Source of the DNA: Absidia repens
Taxonomy: Eukaryota; Mucoromycota; Mucoromycetes; Mucorales; Cunninghamellaceae
NCBI GenBank assembly: GCA_002105175.1
Contig: MCGE01000020.1
Span: 62,001 to 126,000 of the forward strand
Length of the DNA: 64,000 nucleotides
Direction: 5' to 3'
A program made the position numbers and the translations under genes. The notes under the pieces were generated by a model. That model saw only the letters and a list, made by a program, of their open reading frames with translations, made no database searches and had not been told where the DNA came from. Position 1 is the first letter of the stretch; each line of letters starts with the position of its first letter. Shown here piece by piece: positions 39,343 to 50,834 of this stretch.

Positions 39343-40710
39343 ATGGCTACCAAGCGAAATGTCCCAACCGATGCTGACCCTACCAAGGAAGAAGGTCCTG
39401 TCATTGACGAAGCTATCGAACGTGGTTGGGAAATCCCTGACTTCACCATCAAAGAAATCCGGGATGCCATTCCTGCTCACTGTTTCCGCCGTGATACTTT
39501 CCGGTCCTTCACTTATGTATTCCATGATGTGGCTATTATCCTCGCTTTAGGTTATGCTGCTACTTTCATTGATACTCTGTCATCCACTCCTGCTCGTCTC
39601 GCTTTATGGCCTCTTTACTGGATTGCTCAAGGTATTGTTGGTACTGGAGTCTGGGTTATTGGTCATGAATGTGGCCATCAAGCTTTCAGCCCTTCAAAGG
39701 TAAATATATACAGATATAAAAAAGAAATCGTGTGCTGCAGCGCTGTCATTGGATCATTTTACTGACTTTTACCCCTGGATTTTTGTTTGTGTTTTTTTTT
39801 TTTTTCCTTACGCCCATAGGCTATTAATAATGGTGTGGGTATGGTGCTTCACTCTCTTTTACTTGTCCCTTACCACTCTTGGAGATTCTCCCACTCTCGC
39901 CATCATAAAGCCACTGGACATATGACAAAGGATCAGGTAATTTATTTTATTTATATAGTTTCAAATATACATTGGTTCACTCATCCTTTATTGATCCTTA
40001 TACAGGTTTTCGTCCCTCATACCCGTAAAGCCATTGGCTTACCTGCTCGTGATGTTGATCCTGAAGGTGATGGACCCCACTCTGCTCTTGATGAAACTCC
40101 TATTGCTATGTTATACAGCATGTTCCTGATGTTTGTGTTTGGCTGGCCTTTGTATTTGTTCACCAACGTCACCGGTCAACCTTACCCCGGCTGGGCTTCC
40201 CACTTCAACCCTTACTGTGATATCTTTGATAAGAACCAAAGATCAGATGTATACCAATCTGTTTTGGGTTTGTTTGTTACTTTTGGTTTGTTAACATACG
40301 CTGGTCAAGTGTTTGGTTCTTTGGCTATGATCAAGTACTATGTGATTCCTTATCTTTTTGTGAACTTTTGGTTGGTGTTGATCACTTATCTTCAACACAC
40401 TGACCCCACTTTGCCCCATTACCGTGAAAATGTCTGGAATTTCCAACGTGGTGCTGCTTTGACCGTTGACCGCTCTTACGGTGCTATCTTGAACTACTTC
40501 CATCATCATATTTCCGACACTCACGTTGCCCATCACTTCTTCTCCACCATGCCTCATTATCACGCTGAAGAAGCTACTGTACATATCAAGAAGGCCCTTG
40601 GAAAGCATTACAAGTATGATCCTACTCCTATTCCTCAAGCCCTTTACAAATCTTGGAAGGCCTGTCGCTATGTTGAAGATGATGGTGATGTTGTCTTTTT
40701 CAAAAACTAG
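39343..40710 (+). CDS. membrane fatty-acid desaturase, delta-12 (FAD2) type
   Basis: Exons 39343..39699, 39820..39936, 40006..40710; 392 aa. The three histidine boxes of membrane di-iron desaturases are complete: HECGH (108-112), HSRHH (144-148) and HVAHH (331-335). The N-terminal phrase GWEIPDFTIKEIRDAIPAHCF and the motif YFHHHISDTHVAHH are typical of fungal and plant FAD2/FAD3 enzymes, which place a double bond at carbon 12 (or 15) of C18 acyl chains in the ER. Four or more hydrophobic segments separate the boxes, and no cytochrome b5 domain is present. Delta-12 is preferred from overall likeness to Mucorales delta-12 enzymes, but omega-3 activity is not excluded. Confidence 0.92.
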
Positions 40711-41056
40711 ATATATATTATCCCCCCCTTACACCTCCTCCTCCCCTTTACATCCCTCTTCTATCCTCCCTTTTGTTTGTATTCGCTTTTTATTTTTTAT
40801 TTATTCTTTTAGAAAGTCTTATCATCCTCATTACCATTTTACATAGCTTTTACTTTATATTGATTTCAAAAAGAATCACTCATATCATTTTTTTTATTTA
40901 TAAAACATATCTTTGTCTCATTTTTTATTGATGTCTTGTCAAATTGTCATGTTTGTCTGTGTGTGGGCAGAGGTCTTCATTTTTTAAATATCCGCTCGCC
41001 CTTTTTTTTTTTTGCCCTTTTTCCGTTGCCCCCCTTCATCTCTTCATTTTGTTTAT
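40711..41056. other. intergenic: desaturase 3' UTR and cofactor E promoter
   Basis: 346 bp without a gene. It is very C/T-rich after the stop, with a T12 run at about 41001-41012 ahead of the cofactor E start. Confidence 0.5.
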
Positions 41057-43360
41057 ATGTCAATTATCCCAGATGCAATTAAATAGATACCCGCATTCAA
41101 GTGGGTGAAGACAGGGCTACGATACGTTACATTGGTGAGGTGGCGGGCTCCTCTGGTCAATGGCTAGGTGTGGAATGGGACAATGATACTCGAGGGAAAC
41201 ATGACGGATCTCATAAAGGAACCCATTATTTTACGTGTCGGTAGGTACATCCTTGAGATGGAGATGGTGGCATGATTATACTTAACTTTTTTTCTTGCTT
41301 TTTTCGTAACTAGGTCTGAAACTTCCGGGTCATTTATTCGCTATCATGCCAAAAAGGTGCTTACTGGTCGATCTTTCCTAGATGCGCTTGTGATGAAATA
41401 CATTGCTGAAGCCGAAGTTTCCTCTTCCAAAGACGCTGGGGCCCTTTACCTTTCTGGAAAAGAAGTCGAAAATGTTGGCTTTGACAAGATTCAAAAAGAA
41501 CAAAGGTAGGTAGGGATAGAGAAGATCCAAGTATTCGTTTCAAGCTTGTGATTTGGAACACTCACCTTTTGAGTATATGCTTTTTTATAGTCAGCTCAGT
41601 GATTTGAAGGTGGTTGGACTCTCTGACATGACCATTGTCACTGACGGGCAAGACCAAGTCATCTCAAAGGCCAATTTGTGTAAGTGCTTGATAATATGGA
41701 AAGAAATTGGACGGTGTTATCATTGATACGATTGCTTTTTTGCTTTGTTAGCCATAGAAGACCTGGACTTGTCGAAGAATCTCATCAATGACTGGACTAC
41801 CGTGGCAAGCATCACTTCTCAATTACCATGTCTATCCATGCTCCGTTTAAAGTAAGTATCGGTGTATGTCATGACTGCCGTGTTTACAGTCGAAAGCAAG
41901 ACACTCACCTCTTCCTTTTTTTATGTATCTATGGATTTTAGTCATATCCGCCTTCTTCCTCCTAGCGATACATTACTGAATTCAACGACACCCTCGCCAT
42001 TCCAACATTTGAAAACGCTGGTATTATGCAACACACACATCACTTGGAATCAAATCCTGCAACTTGAACCTCTACTGCTCCATCTGGAAGATCTTCAACT
42101 AAGTGGCAATGGCATCAAGGAATTGAACCGCCCACTGACTCGTCTCAAGAAACTCAGATGTATCAATCTCGAGGACAACTGTATTCAAAACTGGGACCAA
42201 GTTGATCACCTAGGTTTATTGCCCAAGTAAGTCATCAGAGGGGAAAGATGGGGCGTTGTCTTCTTCATCAATGCCACTTGAATACTAATCTACTGATCTA
42301 TTTTTCACATCCAAAAAAAAAAAGTTTAGAGACGCTTTTCCTCAATGGAAATCAAATACCATCCATTACCCCCACACCAAACACTTTCAACAAACTGGCT
42401 GTTTTACGTGTGGATCGTAATCAATTACATCACTGGCATAGTTTTGATATTTTGGATCGATTGCCCGCCCTTGTCAAACTGCGCTGCCATGAAAACCCTC
42501 TCTTTAAAGGTAAGTATACTAGGAAAAAGCATGAACATTTAGTTTGTTATATGTATATATAACTGTATGGGCTTTTTTTTTCGTTATATAGATTTACACG
42601 TGGAAGAAACAGCAGCTCAACTGGTAGGACGAATTCATGGTCTTACCACTTTGAATGGAAATACGGTAAGTTTCAAAATAGTTAAAAAGAGGCACAACGA
42701 ACTGGGTGCTGATAAGGGACCTTTTTTTTTTTTATTTTTTTTTCCAAAGATATCTGACCGCGAACGGATTGATTTGGAACGGTTTTATTTGAAGCTTTGC
42801 ACTCGGGATGGAGACACACATGACACGATTGCTACAAAGAATCCACGGTTTTCGGATCTTTGCCGAGGTAAGAGAAAAAATGATGCAATGGATAGTGAAT
42901 AACGATGATTATAGTCTCTAATTCGATCTTTATTATTATTATTATTATAGTACACGGTGAACCGGATATTGGGCAAGGAAAAAATACAGTGGGAATGACG
43001 ACCACAACCACGTTGAATCAACGGCTAATGACCATTACCCTATCACACCTTCCATTGACTTCGGAACAAGACTTGCTACAAAGGCATCAAAACAATGATT
43101 TACCTCCACCCACCCACACGTTGACCAAGCGTGTGCTTGCAACAATGATTGTTCGAAGTCTTCGGCATGTGATTCAAAAACTGTTTGGTATACCAGCTTC
43201 TCGGCAACATTTGTATTTATTACAGCAGCAGTTACCATCATCACAGGATCACGGTGAGCTCCAGTCATCTACTGTCATCATGGATATTTCGGACGATTTA
43301 CGGGACCTGAAATATTACAGTATAGCTCAAGGCGATCAAATTGTTGTTTTGGACTTTTAG
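41057..43360 (+). CDS. tubulin-folding cofactor E (TBCE/Pac2), apparent frameshift near the start
   Basis: Exons 41057..41240, 41314..41505, 41591..41679, 41752..41851, 41942..42226, 42325..42509, 42592..42665, 42750..42867, 42951..43360. An N-terminal CAP-Gly domain (IRYIGEVAGSSGQWLGVEWDN, RGKHDGSHKGTHYF, GSFIR) is followed by leucine-rich repeats (LDLSKNLINDW, LQLSGNGIKEL, LFLNGNQIPSI) and a C-terminal ubiquitin-like region ending GDQIVVLDF. This is the cofactor E order; the protein works in alpha/beta-tubulin dimer assembly. The likely N-terminus MSIIPDAIK (41057-41083) aligns with human MSDTLTADVIG but runs into TAG at 41084. The CAP-Gly frame starts at 41086 without an ATG, so one base is missing or two are extra. 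Sequence error, a mutation, or a start I cannot see are all possible. Confidence 0.85.
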
Positions 43361-44039
43361 CTTGTAGTATATAGTTTAGTGTTGTATTACCTTTTTCTCC
43401 TTTTTTTTTTTTTTTTTTTTTTGTTACAAACATATGCATTAAATAAAATACCATTCTCAAGGATTATTATACGAAATGTATATATACTAGTGATAGAATC
43501 TTCTTTTTCTGATATAAAAGAACAAAATCCATGTGTTTGATTTTATATACATATATGTTTTTACTATTTATTTGTTAATGATTGATTGGCTAGTATTTGA
43601 TTAGTATTTAAAGGGGGAAGGCTGTACATGGACTGGTGACAGATAAAATGAATGCGCATATGTTGGGTTTTTATGTAGTTGTTTTTTCATTATACTTATA
43701 CACAATAAAAATAATGAGCTGGATATGTACAGTACAGTATAGTGTGTCTAGTCTAGTGGTGTCTATGTTGTAGGAAAGGTCTTGATTGATAGATATGTGT
43801 GATAGAAGAGGGAAAAAAGTCACCTTAATTTCAAATGACATAGTACTACCTATCAATCGCTCAGTCTCTTGGAAAAAGGGAGAGACGGATAACGCATAGA
43901 TGATGGAACAACCTTGGGTCAATGATGGACAAGGTGGAGGACACATTGAAAAAAAAAAAAAAAAAAAAAACCCTCCCCTGTTTTATTATGACAGCGTGCG
44001 AACGAAAAAGCAGGCGAAAATGCTCTACAGTATGTACTG
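43361..44039. other. gene-free stretch between cofactor E and copy D
   Basis: 679 bp. The cofactor E poly(A) signal is near 43441-43446. There are T20 and A21 runs (about 43403-43422 and 43950-43970). A 16-bp near-perfect inverted repeat, TACAGTATGTACTGTA, lies at about 44026-44041. No gene is supported. Confidence 0.5.
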
Positions 44040-44868
44040 TAAAGTGCAGCAGCAGCTATCTTCGCGACGCAACCTAGGCTCAGTAATATGACTAATCTAT
44101 AAATTACAATTGATACTACATGATGTAGGACTGTCAATCAGTCACTTGGTGCTTGAGCTTTATCGGGCGAGAAAGGAAGAAGTGATTATCATGGGGTGTG
44201 AACTAGAACGTAGGTATTTGATAGAACACTCATAAAATGACTGCAATAAAGGCTTTACTCATTATATAATGGGTCAGAGAATGGATAATCAAAAAGCAAT
44301 AGTTTATTTGTAAGAATATGATACATACTGAACTAAGAGCGGGAGGAGTTCATTGTAAAAAGGGATCTATTGGTGGTAACATGGAAGAGGCCAGCTGGTG
44401 AGGGGGAATCTGATGAATGGTCAACACTAATCTAAAGGAACATTTGTAGAAAAAGAAAGAAGAAGAAAAGAAATCTAATATATTCATTGAAGCATGGCAA
44501 TGGCAAATGTAAGAAGACATCTATTACACAGTACAGTACATAACATTAAAAAAACTAACGAGGTTTGTAAAAAGAAACATATTTTATTCACATATAGATA
44601 CACACTATGAACAAACTAGTATTAAACTAAGCTAATGAAGGCCTCCAAAAAGCCAACTAAGGACGGTTCCAAAATCTTAGATCCAAAATGAAAGGGTTTC
44701 CCCATGCATCTTGTAATCCCTGAGCCGAAAACGCTTCTAAACTAGTCCTGACACTGATCTACGTCCAGCGTAACCTCATTGAAGTGGAACGTTGAAGAGA
44801 AAAAAAAGAAAAGAGAGTGCGAAAAAATTAAAAATCAGGAGCAAATAAAAACTCCACGTGTGCGGGTT
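44040..44868 (-). repeat. dispersed element, copy D (full length, minus strand)
   Basis: Read on the minus strand: CCCGCACACGTG (44865 to 44854), a pyrimidine tract (about 44817-44790), ATGAGGTTACGCTGGACGTA, core 44747 to 44677 with AAGCGTTTTCGG and CATGGGGAAACCCTTTCATT, GGCTTTTTGGAGGCC, and AATAAAATATG from 44588. The tail keeps GTGTTCTATCAAATACCT (about 44229 to 44212) and GAGCCTAGGTTGCGTCGC (about 44077 to 44060). CATGGG to AATAAA is 116 bp, as in copies A and C. Its inverted orientation rules out simple tandem spread. Confidence 0.85.
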
Positions 44869-45736
44869 TTTAAATCTCTCCATTGTCTCTGTGGACACAA
44901 AAAGGTGAACGGCCCCTCCTTTTTTTTTTTTTTTTTTTTTTTACAACCATCAGCACCATTCAACATCGGCTTCACCATTGTCCTCTTCTATTTTTTTTTT
45001 ATGCGAACCCATCTCCACAGATTAGCATAAGTAGCATGCTGGTTCTCTCTCTCTCTTTTTTTTTCGCTGTAACTGCCACTATCCAGTACCGGTGATAGGT
45101 TGGGTTTCTCCTTTTTTTCGACTACAACTTCCACAAATCAACATCGGGGTGAGGGTGGGGGGTGTGGGAAGTACCTAGGCATGTGTATTATGGATAGATT
45201 GGGGGTGTTGAAAACAGATACGTCGTGAGACGGCGGCCTTGTCCGCAATAAACAAACATCAGCAACATTCTTGATTTCCTAGTTATATTTTTGACAACAC
45301 ACTCTATTCATTTAGCCTAGTAGTACTATAGCAGTATTGTTTTTTTGTTTTTAAATAAAGAAAACTGTATTTTACGCATGCGTAACGCTATTATTTATTA
45401 TTTATTAATTTAGTTGATGTTATTATTTTTTTTTTTTTGTGGATGGACAGGTGGATCAGGTCGATTTGGTTATAAGATAAGGAAATGGATCTTGATAGGT
45501 TGGAATATTGTGGATTGAATCAAAGGAGGGATGCATTATCTTAATAAATTGGATGTGATCTATTGGGCGGGGAGGAAAAAGGACATCCAGCCGGATGATT
45601 GATAGGGTGATGACGATACAAATAAAGATAAATCGATCCTTTTAGATAATGACAAAGTGCTACATGAATAGATAAAGTTTTATTTATAGCATTAAAAAAA
45701 AGGGGGTACGATAAAGCGAGGAGTTGGGGTATATAA
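44869..45736. other. gene-free stretch right of copy D
   Basis: 868 bp with T21 at about 44921-44941 and other short T runs, and the 3' UTR of the minus-strand gene at the end. No coding region is supported. Confidence 0.5.
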
Positions 45737-46658
45737 TCAAAATTCTTCCATAATTTTGTAAGGATTGCCAGGATTGATAGTGACGTTCTCAACCTCTAAT
45801 AGTAATTGGGTAGTAGTAGTAGTAGTAGTCGTCGTAGCCATTGTCGAATTTGGTGGACGGGGTAATGATGATGAGGTATAAACATGGCATTCCACAAACA
45901 AAGGGAATTGCTGAAACAATTCTTCCATATCTTGGGTGATCAAGGGTTGACCATCCTCTAAAGAATGATACGTATAAACATGGCCGGTGCGAATTTTAAT
46001 CATTATTTTATCCAGGCCTTTTCGCTGCCATGAAGAACTGGATGATTTCATTTTGTTGAGGATATCTTCAGCAACTAATTCCACATGGTCTTGTAATATC
46101 GGTAATCGTTGATCAACAACAATAGACCTGTCTTGTTCATCAGAATCGTATGCATCTTCATCATCAGTTTCCATCATCATCGTAGTGCTCGGCAGAGGTT
46201 GACAATACAGCTTGTTGGCCAGCCATTCTTCAAATATTCGAGAAATACTTGAACCTGCTTTTGTGTTTGTATTTCCCAACATTGGAAGCTGAATTATTAT
46301 TATTTTTTAAAAAAAAAAAAAAGAGTCTGTGTTAGAGAATTCCGGGGGAATTAAAAAAAAATCAGGCACCTACCGATATAAAGCGATTTCCGCCATCCAT
46401 GAAATAAGTATTTTTTGAAAAAGTAGATTGAGGATCCGACTCCATTGCATGCTGAAAAAAGGACATTGATAAGGATGAAGAAGATCGTCTAGAGCATGGA
46501 TCTTGAAGGGCAGGGGTATGGATATCATGGGTTAATGGTGGTATAGACATTGAACTCATTGTGCGTCCTGTTGACATAGACATGGAACTATCTTCGTCAT
46601 CATCGTCAGAATATGAAGAGATATACATCATATCAAATTGTAAGGTAGGAGATTTCAT
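45737..46658 (-). CDS. protein of unknown function, 278 aa
   Basis: Exons complement(45737..46288, 46374..46658), joined GT-AG in phase 0. I do not recognise a family. The N-terminal third is Ser/Met/Asp-rich (SSYSDDDDEDSSMSMSTGRT). Past the intron comes an ordered-looking segment: ISRIFEEWLANKLYCQPLP, an acidic patch (ETDDEDAYDSDEQD), LPILQDHVELVAEDILNKM, GLDKIMIKIRTGHVYTYHSL and DMEELFQQFPLFVECHVYTS. A poly-Thr run (9 residues from a (TAC/GTA)n tract near 45811-45832) and LLLEVENVTINPGNPYKIMEEF end the protein. There is no signal peptide or membrane segment. Continuity across the intron and the ordered second half argue for a real gene. Confidence 0.65.
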
Positions 46659-47935
46659 TGTAACTGGGTGTGGATAATGATGCAGATCGGCTAAGTGTTA
46701 GTCTAAAAAAAAGGAAAAGGAAAAAAAAAACAAAGAGGAGAGAGGAAGAAAAAAAGGATAAAAATTTTGAATTTATATAGATTTGAGACAAGTGATGTTG
46801 ATACTATCCTAATTGCTATACTGAGGCTATCATATAACATGATTAGTTTATTATGAATTTAAACTTTAAGGATGAACCGAAGCTGTATAAAAGTAGAAGC
46901 TTCCTAATATGGCAACCCTCTTTTTTTTTGTTGTTGGGTGGAGGGGTATCAAAAACTGAAAGGGGAAGATCCTCTCCTCTGATAATATACATTGCTTGTT
47001 TTTCCTTTCATGCATATTGAAACGCCGCCGTAACCATAGCCATATATGTTCTTTATCTTTTTTTTCCCTCTCTTGTCACGCACATTTTAGCCATGTGAGC
47101 CTATCGATTACAACAACAACAACAAAAAGGGAGTGGCATGGGGTTTATCTTTCCCTAATATTTCTTTTTTTATAATAAAAAGTTTACTAAAGCCCCAAAT
47201 TGTTGGAGCCCATTTTTTATTTATGAGAAACCCTTCAATAATGTCATCATCTAAAAAAAAAAGAAGGACCGATTTCAATTATGAATATGATTTATGTATC
47301 AATACCCATTTGAAAGGATGACGGTCTAATCAAAAAAGATCGATTGAAATGATACTTGCGTAACATCATCATCATAGATCCTGTGACCTTGGTACACATC
47401 ATCCGTGTTTTCTTTTTTCTTTTTTTTTTTTGCTCTTCTGGTATGTTCTTCGCTGAAAGGAACCATGTCAATAAAGCTGAGGGACTATCTTTATCTACAG
47501 CATAAGATTCCTTCTATGACATAACCCGCGCAACTTCCTCAGTATCAAATTCAGGGACCAAAACAAACACATATCATAATCATAACCATAAAAAAATGAA
47601 ATCATATAAATATGTCATATACAGAATTACAAAATAACGAGAGACCCTCCCCCCTTTTTTTTCCCTGTTTCCCCTCTTTCTCTATATTTTTGTGCTAGGA
47701 ATTTCAAAAGTATGTGATACGTAGTACAGATGTGCCATGAAGAACTTTTTTTTATTTTGTAAAAAATATGGTAACAGTGTGGGCAGGTAGATAAAAGTAA
47801 ACTATATCAAATAATAAAAACTATCGTTACAGTATAAAACAATAAAATGAAGGATGGGAGAGGAGGGGTATATTCAAACTAAGACAAATAAAGGGAATGT
47901 GTGAGAGTGTAAGCGTAAGAGGGGACCACAAGAGT
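46659..47935. other. gene-free intergenic stretch
   Basis: About 1.28 kb, A/T-rich, with (CAA)n at about 47110-47126 and several short T runs. Nothing here reads as an exon chain, a repeat copy or a tRNA. Confidence 0.5.
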
Positions 47936-48592
47936 TTATTTCGATAGCCCACCCCCAGTAGTAAAAAGAAGCACACAGGTAATCACTATGAGAGAGCCAC
48001 AACCTTTATATACCGTGAAACCTATCGAGTGATGAGAAAAAGCTGAGTAAGTTCTTCGTTTCTTTTTTTGCAAAAAGCCCCATACTGTATTCCTTATTTT
48101 GTATATATAGATATACTTACATTGAGCAGAATCAGAAGAGCAATACCACGCATGGCTTAAACCGTAAACAATGACAGCGCGGAGCCCTTGCAGGATACCA
48201 GTTGCCACCTATCAAAATAATCAGATTAGAAAAACAAAAGAAAGTGCGTGAGAATTTTAAAGGATGATAGTCCATGTGACTTGAGTATCATTCTCTCTAT
48301 TTTTTTTTTTTATTATGAAGATAACTTACACTTCCTGTTCGATCAATCAATTCATAGTAGTTCCAAGAATGGGTCCCATTAGCAATCGTTATCATTAAAT
48401 ACATGGCCCAGACCGTTTCCTTGGATGCATTCTTGATATGGAGTAGCTGATCGTAGCGGGGCAAAGTATAAACAGAGATCCAAATCAATGATATCACTGT
48501 GGAATACATTCCAATGTAACAACAAATCCTTGCTGGCAAAGGTGGTGGTGATTGTTTTGATAGCACATAGTCCGAATACACATAAATACAAG
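47936..48592 (-). CDS. C-terminal part of a multi-pass membrane protein, 5' end not found
   Basis: Exons complement(47936..48021, 48121..48208, 48330..48592) join GT-AG in frame. From the acceptor at 48593 the product reads CIYVYSDYVLSKQSPPPLPA, then hydrophobic segments YIGMYSTVISLIWISVYTL, AMYLMITIANGT, ILQGLRAVIVYGLSHAWYC and GSLIVITCVLLFTTGGGLSK, with a Cys-rich loop WYCSSDSAQCF. I do not recognise the family. The 48592 boundary looks like a true 3' splice site (TTTTTTGTATAG), which implies an upstream exon, but what lies directly upstream is a Dabb-like ORF ending 34 bp away. The first in-frame ATG is in YIGMYS and would give about 115 aa. It may be a truncated gene or one with an unseen 5' exon. 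Confidence 0.5.
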
Positions 48593-48625
48593 CTATACAA
48601 AAAAGGAAATTAGAACGTTAGAGAA

Positions 48626-48933
48626 TCATCTGTATTCATAGCCTTTGCTTCGGTCAGTGAAGGTCTTTCCAGCAGAGGCACTCTTGATTTCAGGAATGGT
48701 GTTCTTGAGGGCAGTTACGTCTACCAAAGCTTGTTGCTTGATTTCTTCAGATACCTCAGGCTTGAATTTGGCGATAACTAGAAAAGCAAAGAACGAGAGA
48801 GAGAGAGAATGTGTGTGTGTGTGTGTGTGTGTAAGTGAAGAAAATGGGGTGAGTTAGATTTTTAAGCAAGTCAACTCAGAATATCAACCCATGAAATATT
48901 GCTTGCATACATACCAATGTGAACGATAGTCAT
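48626..48933 (-). CDS. truncated stress-responsive A/B barrel (Dabb) domain ORF
   Basis: Exons complement(48626..48777, 48915..48933); 56 aa. MTIVHIVIAKFKPEVSEE, ALVDVTALKNTIPEIKSASAG and KTFTDRSKGYEYR match the first half of a Dabb domain (usual length about 95-100 residues: beta strand, two helices, then the [FN]xDRSKGY strand). The TGA comes directly after SKGY, where the family continues with the remaining strands and a helix. No GT donor lies between the last Dabb codon and the stop. The start is 441 bp from the divergent E2 gene. It is either a true mini-protein or a gene that lost its 3' half. Confidence 0.55.
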
Positions 48934-49374
48934 GTTGCGAGAATTGATAGAAGATGGGGGGAAAAGAAAAAGGTTAGAAAGCTCTCCGCGTTTTTTTATT
49001 ATTATTTTTTGTTGGCTGACCTGGTTCGCTGGGTTTAAAGTCCCGGATTTCGCTATTTTTGAAAACAACAATTCGAGCAAACTGCACTAAGCGTCTAGCA
49101 GTTTAATACCTAATTACATAAATAGTTAAATATATATCAAACATATATTCTTATGTAATTGCTTAACACGCGGTTATTTGTTGGTCTCAATCAAAAAGTG
49201 ACCATTATGCTCCCACCTTGTTCTGGGTAGCGGTTTTTTAAATCCCGCACGGCATTTTTTATTTTATTTTTGGGACTATGAGCCCCTTTGCACTTTCTTA
49301 TTTCCTCACCAAATTTTTCTTTCTACCCAATCCTGATTTAGACTAGATCCCTCAACTTTCCTTCTCATTCATAA
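48934..49374. promoter_or_regulatory. divergent promoter, Dabb ORF / ubiquitin E2
   Basis: 441 bp without a supported exon. It contains AAATCCCGCACGG (49230-49242), reminiscent of the CCCGC start of the repeat family but with no CACGTG. A C/T-rich tract leads to the E2 start. Confidence 0.45.
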
Positions 49375-50834
49375 ATGCCACCCTCTTACAACCTGAAAAA
49401 TTCTGGTAAGCGATTGAACTCCTTTTTATTATTACAATAGTTACACTCACCACCAATTAACATAGCTGTGAAGCGGATATTGCAGGAGGCAAAGGAATTA
49501 GCAAATGAACAAACGTGCGAATACGAAGCCCATCCCCTAGAGGTAATGTCCCCGTCTCCCACTACCATCAATACACTTGTCATTATCTCTTAAATCCTCG
49601 CTCCTAAAATCTCTCTTTTTATTTTTTTAGGACAATATCTTTGAATGGCATTTTACCGTTATTGGCCCTGATGACACCGACTTTGAAGGCGGAAGGTAAG
49701 TCATGCCTGCCTAATAATACTGGAGGCACTCTCTTACTCACTTACCTTATTTCACGCTCACACACACTCTATTTTAGATACCATGGACGCATTCTATTAC
49801 CGGCCGAATACCCTTTCAAGCCACCCCATTTGATATTTTTAACGGTAAAATCGAAATACAGACAAACAAACACACGACAAAGATATATGGATTGTAATAC
49901 TCTTTTTACTAGCCCAATGGTCGATTTGAACTCAATGCCAAAGTGTGCCTCAGTATTACTGATCATCATCCTGAATTTTGGCAACCAGCATGGGGAAGTA
50001 AGTGCATACTGGGGGTGGGATAAGGGTATTTAATGGTGATGATCTGAGTAATAGTATTATTATTATTTTGACCGATAGTACGGACAGTGCTGCTTGCGGT
50101 GATGGGATTCTTTCCTACTAGCGCACAAGGGGCTGTGGGAGGACTGGACTATCCAAAAGAAGAACGTCAAAAACTGGCCAAGCTGTAAGTACTACTACAA
50201 ATATATATATATATATATATATATACCTATGTGTGTGTGCGTGTGTGTCTCAAGGAGGAAGGGCAAGTGAGTTTTTTTTTGTTTTTGTTTTTTAATCACG
50301 TCATTGGATTTTGTTTGTTGTAGATCGAAAAATTGGAAATGCACAGTCTGTCAAGTGAAGAACGATGATTTTATTATGCCCGGAGACGACACAACCAATC
50401 GACCACCTGTTCACACCAATGAAGAATTACCTGCATTCACATTCACAACGGCAACTTCAGAGAATACTTCGTCATCATCATCGTCCGACATTAAGGACAC
50501 ATCATCGTCATTGTCCGGATCAGGAACCGACGGGGCACCACCATCAGCCGTGACTAAGCCTGATGATACAACAACAGCAACATCTCCTTTATCGTCCTCA
50601 CCAATCTCTTTGACAACAAACACAGCCTCATCAGAAGCTTCTTCATCAAGACGAAGAGGCAATATTTCACCGCAACACGCAATACCGTCATCATCAAGGT
50701 CAGCATCAACATCAGCATCATCGTCAACACCTCAACCGATATCTCCACATCCGGGTCCACCAGCATGGTTAGATGCATTGATTGGCGCCTGTGTTATGGT
50801 ACTATTGTATATGTTATATCAAAAGTACATGTGA
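49375..50834 (+). CDS. tail-anchored ubiquitin-conjugating enzyme E2 (UBE2J1/Ubc6 type)
   Basis: Exons 49375..49405, 49466..49542, 49631..49695, 49778..49844, 49913..49997, 50079..50184, 50324..50834; 313 aa. The UBC fold begins NSAVKRILQEAKEL, with FEWHFTVIGPDDTDFEGGRYHG, YPFKPPHLIFLTPNGRFE and catalytic Cys92 in NAKVCLSITDHHPEFWQPAWG. The long SITDHHPEFWQPAW phrase and the absence of a standard HPN motif are typical of the UBE2J subfamily. Residues 170-285 are Ser/Thr-rich linker; the end, PPAWLDALIGACVMVLLYMLYQKYM when joined, is a single C-terminal membrane anchor. Family role: ER-associated degradation. Confidence 0.95.

Noticed and set aside
44921..45095. Short plus-strand frames between copy D and the next gene
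   Set aside because: Mostly poly-Phe from T runs, with no conserved motif.
49223..49262. CCCGCACGG upstream of the E2 gene as a sixth repeat copy
   Set aside because: There is no CACGTG, no CATGGGG box and no AATAAA at the expected distances.
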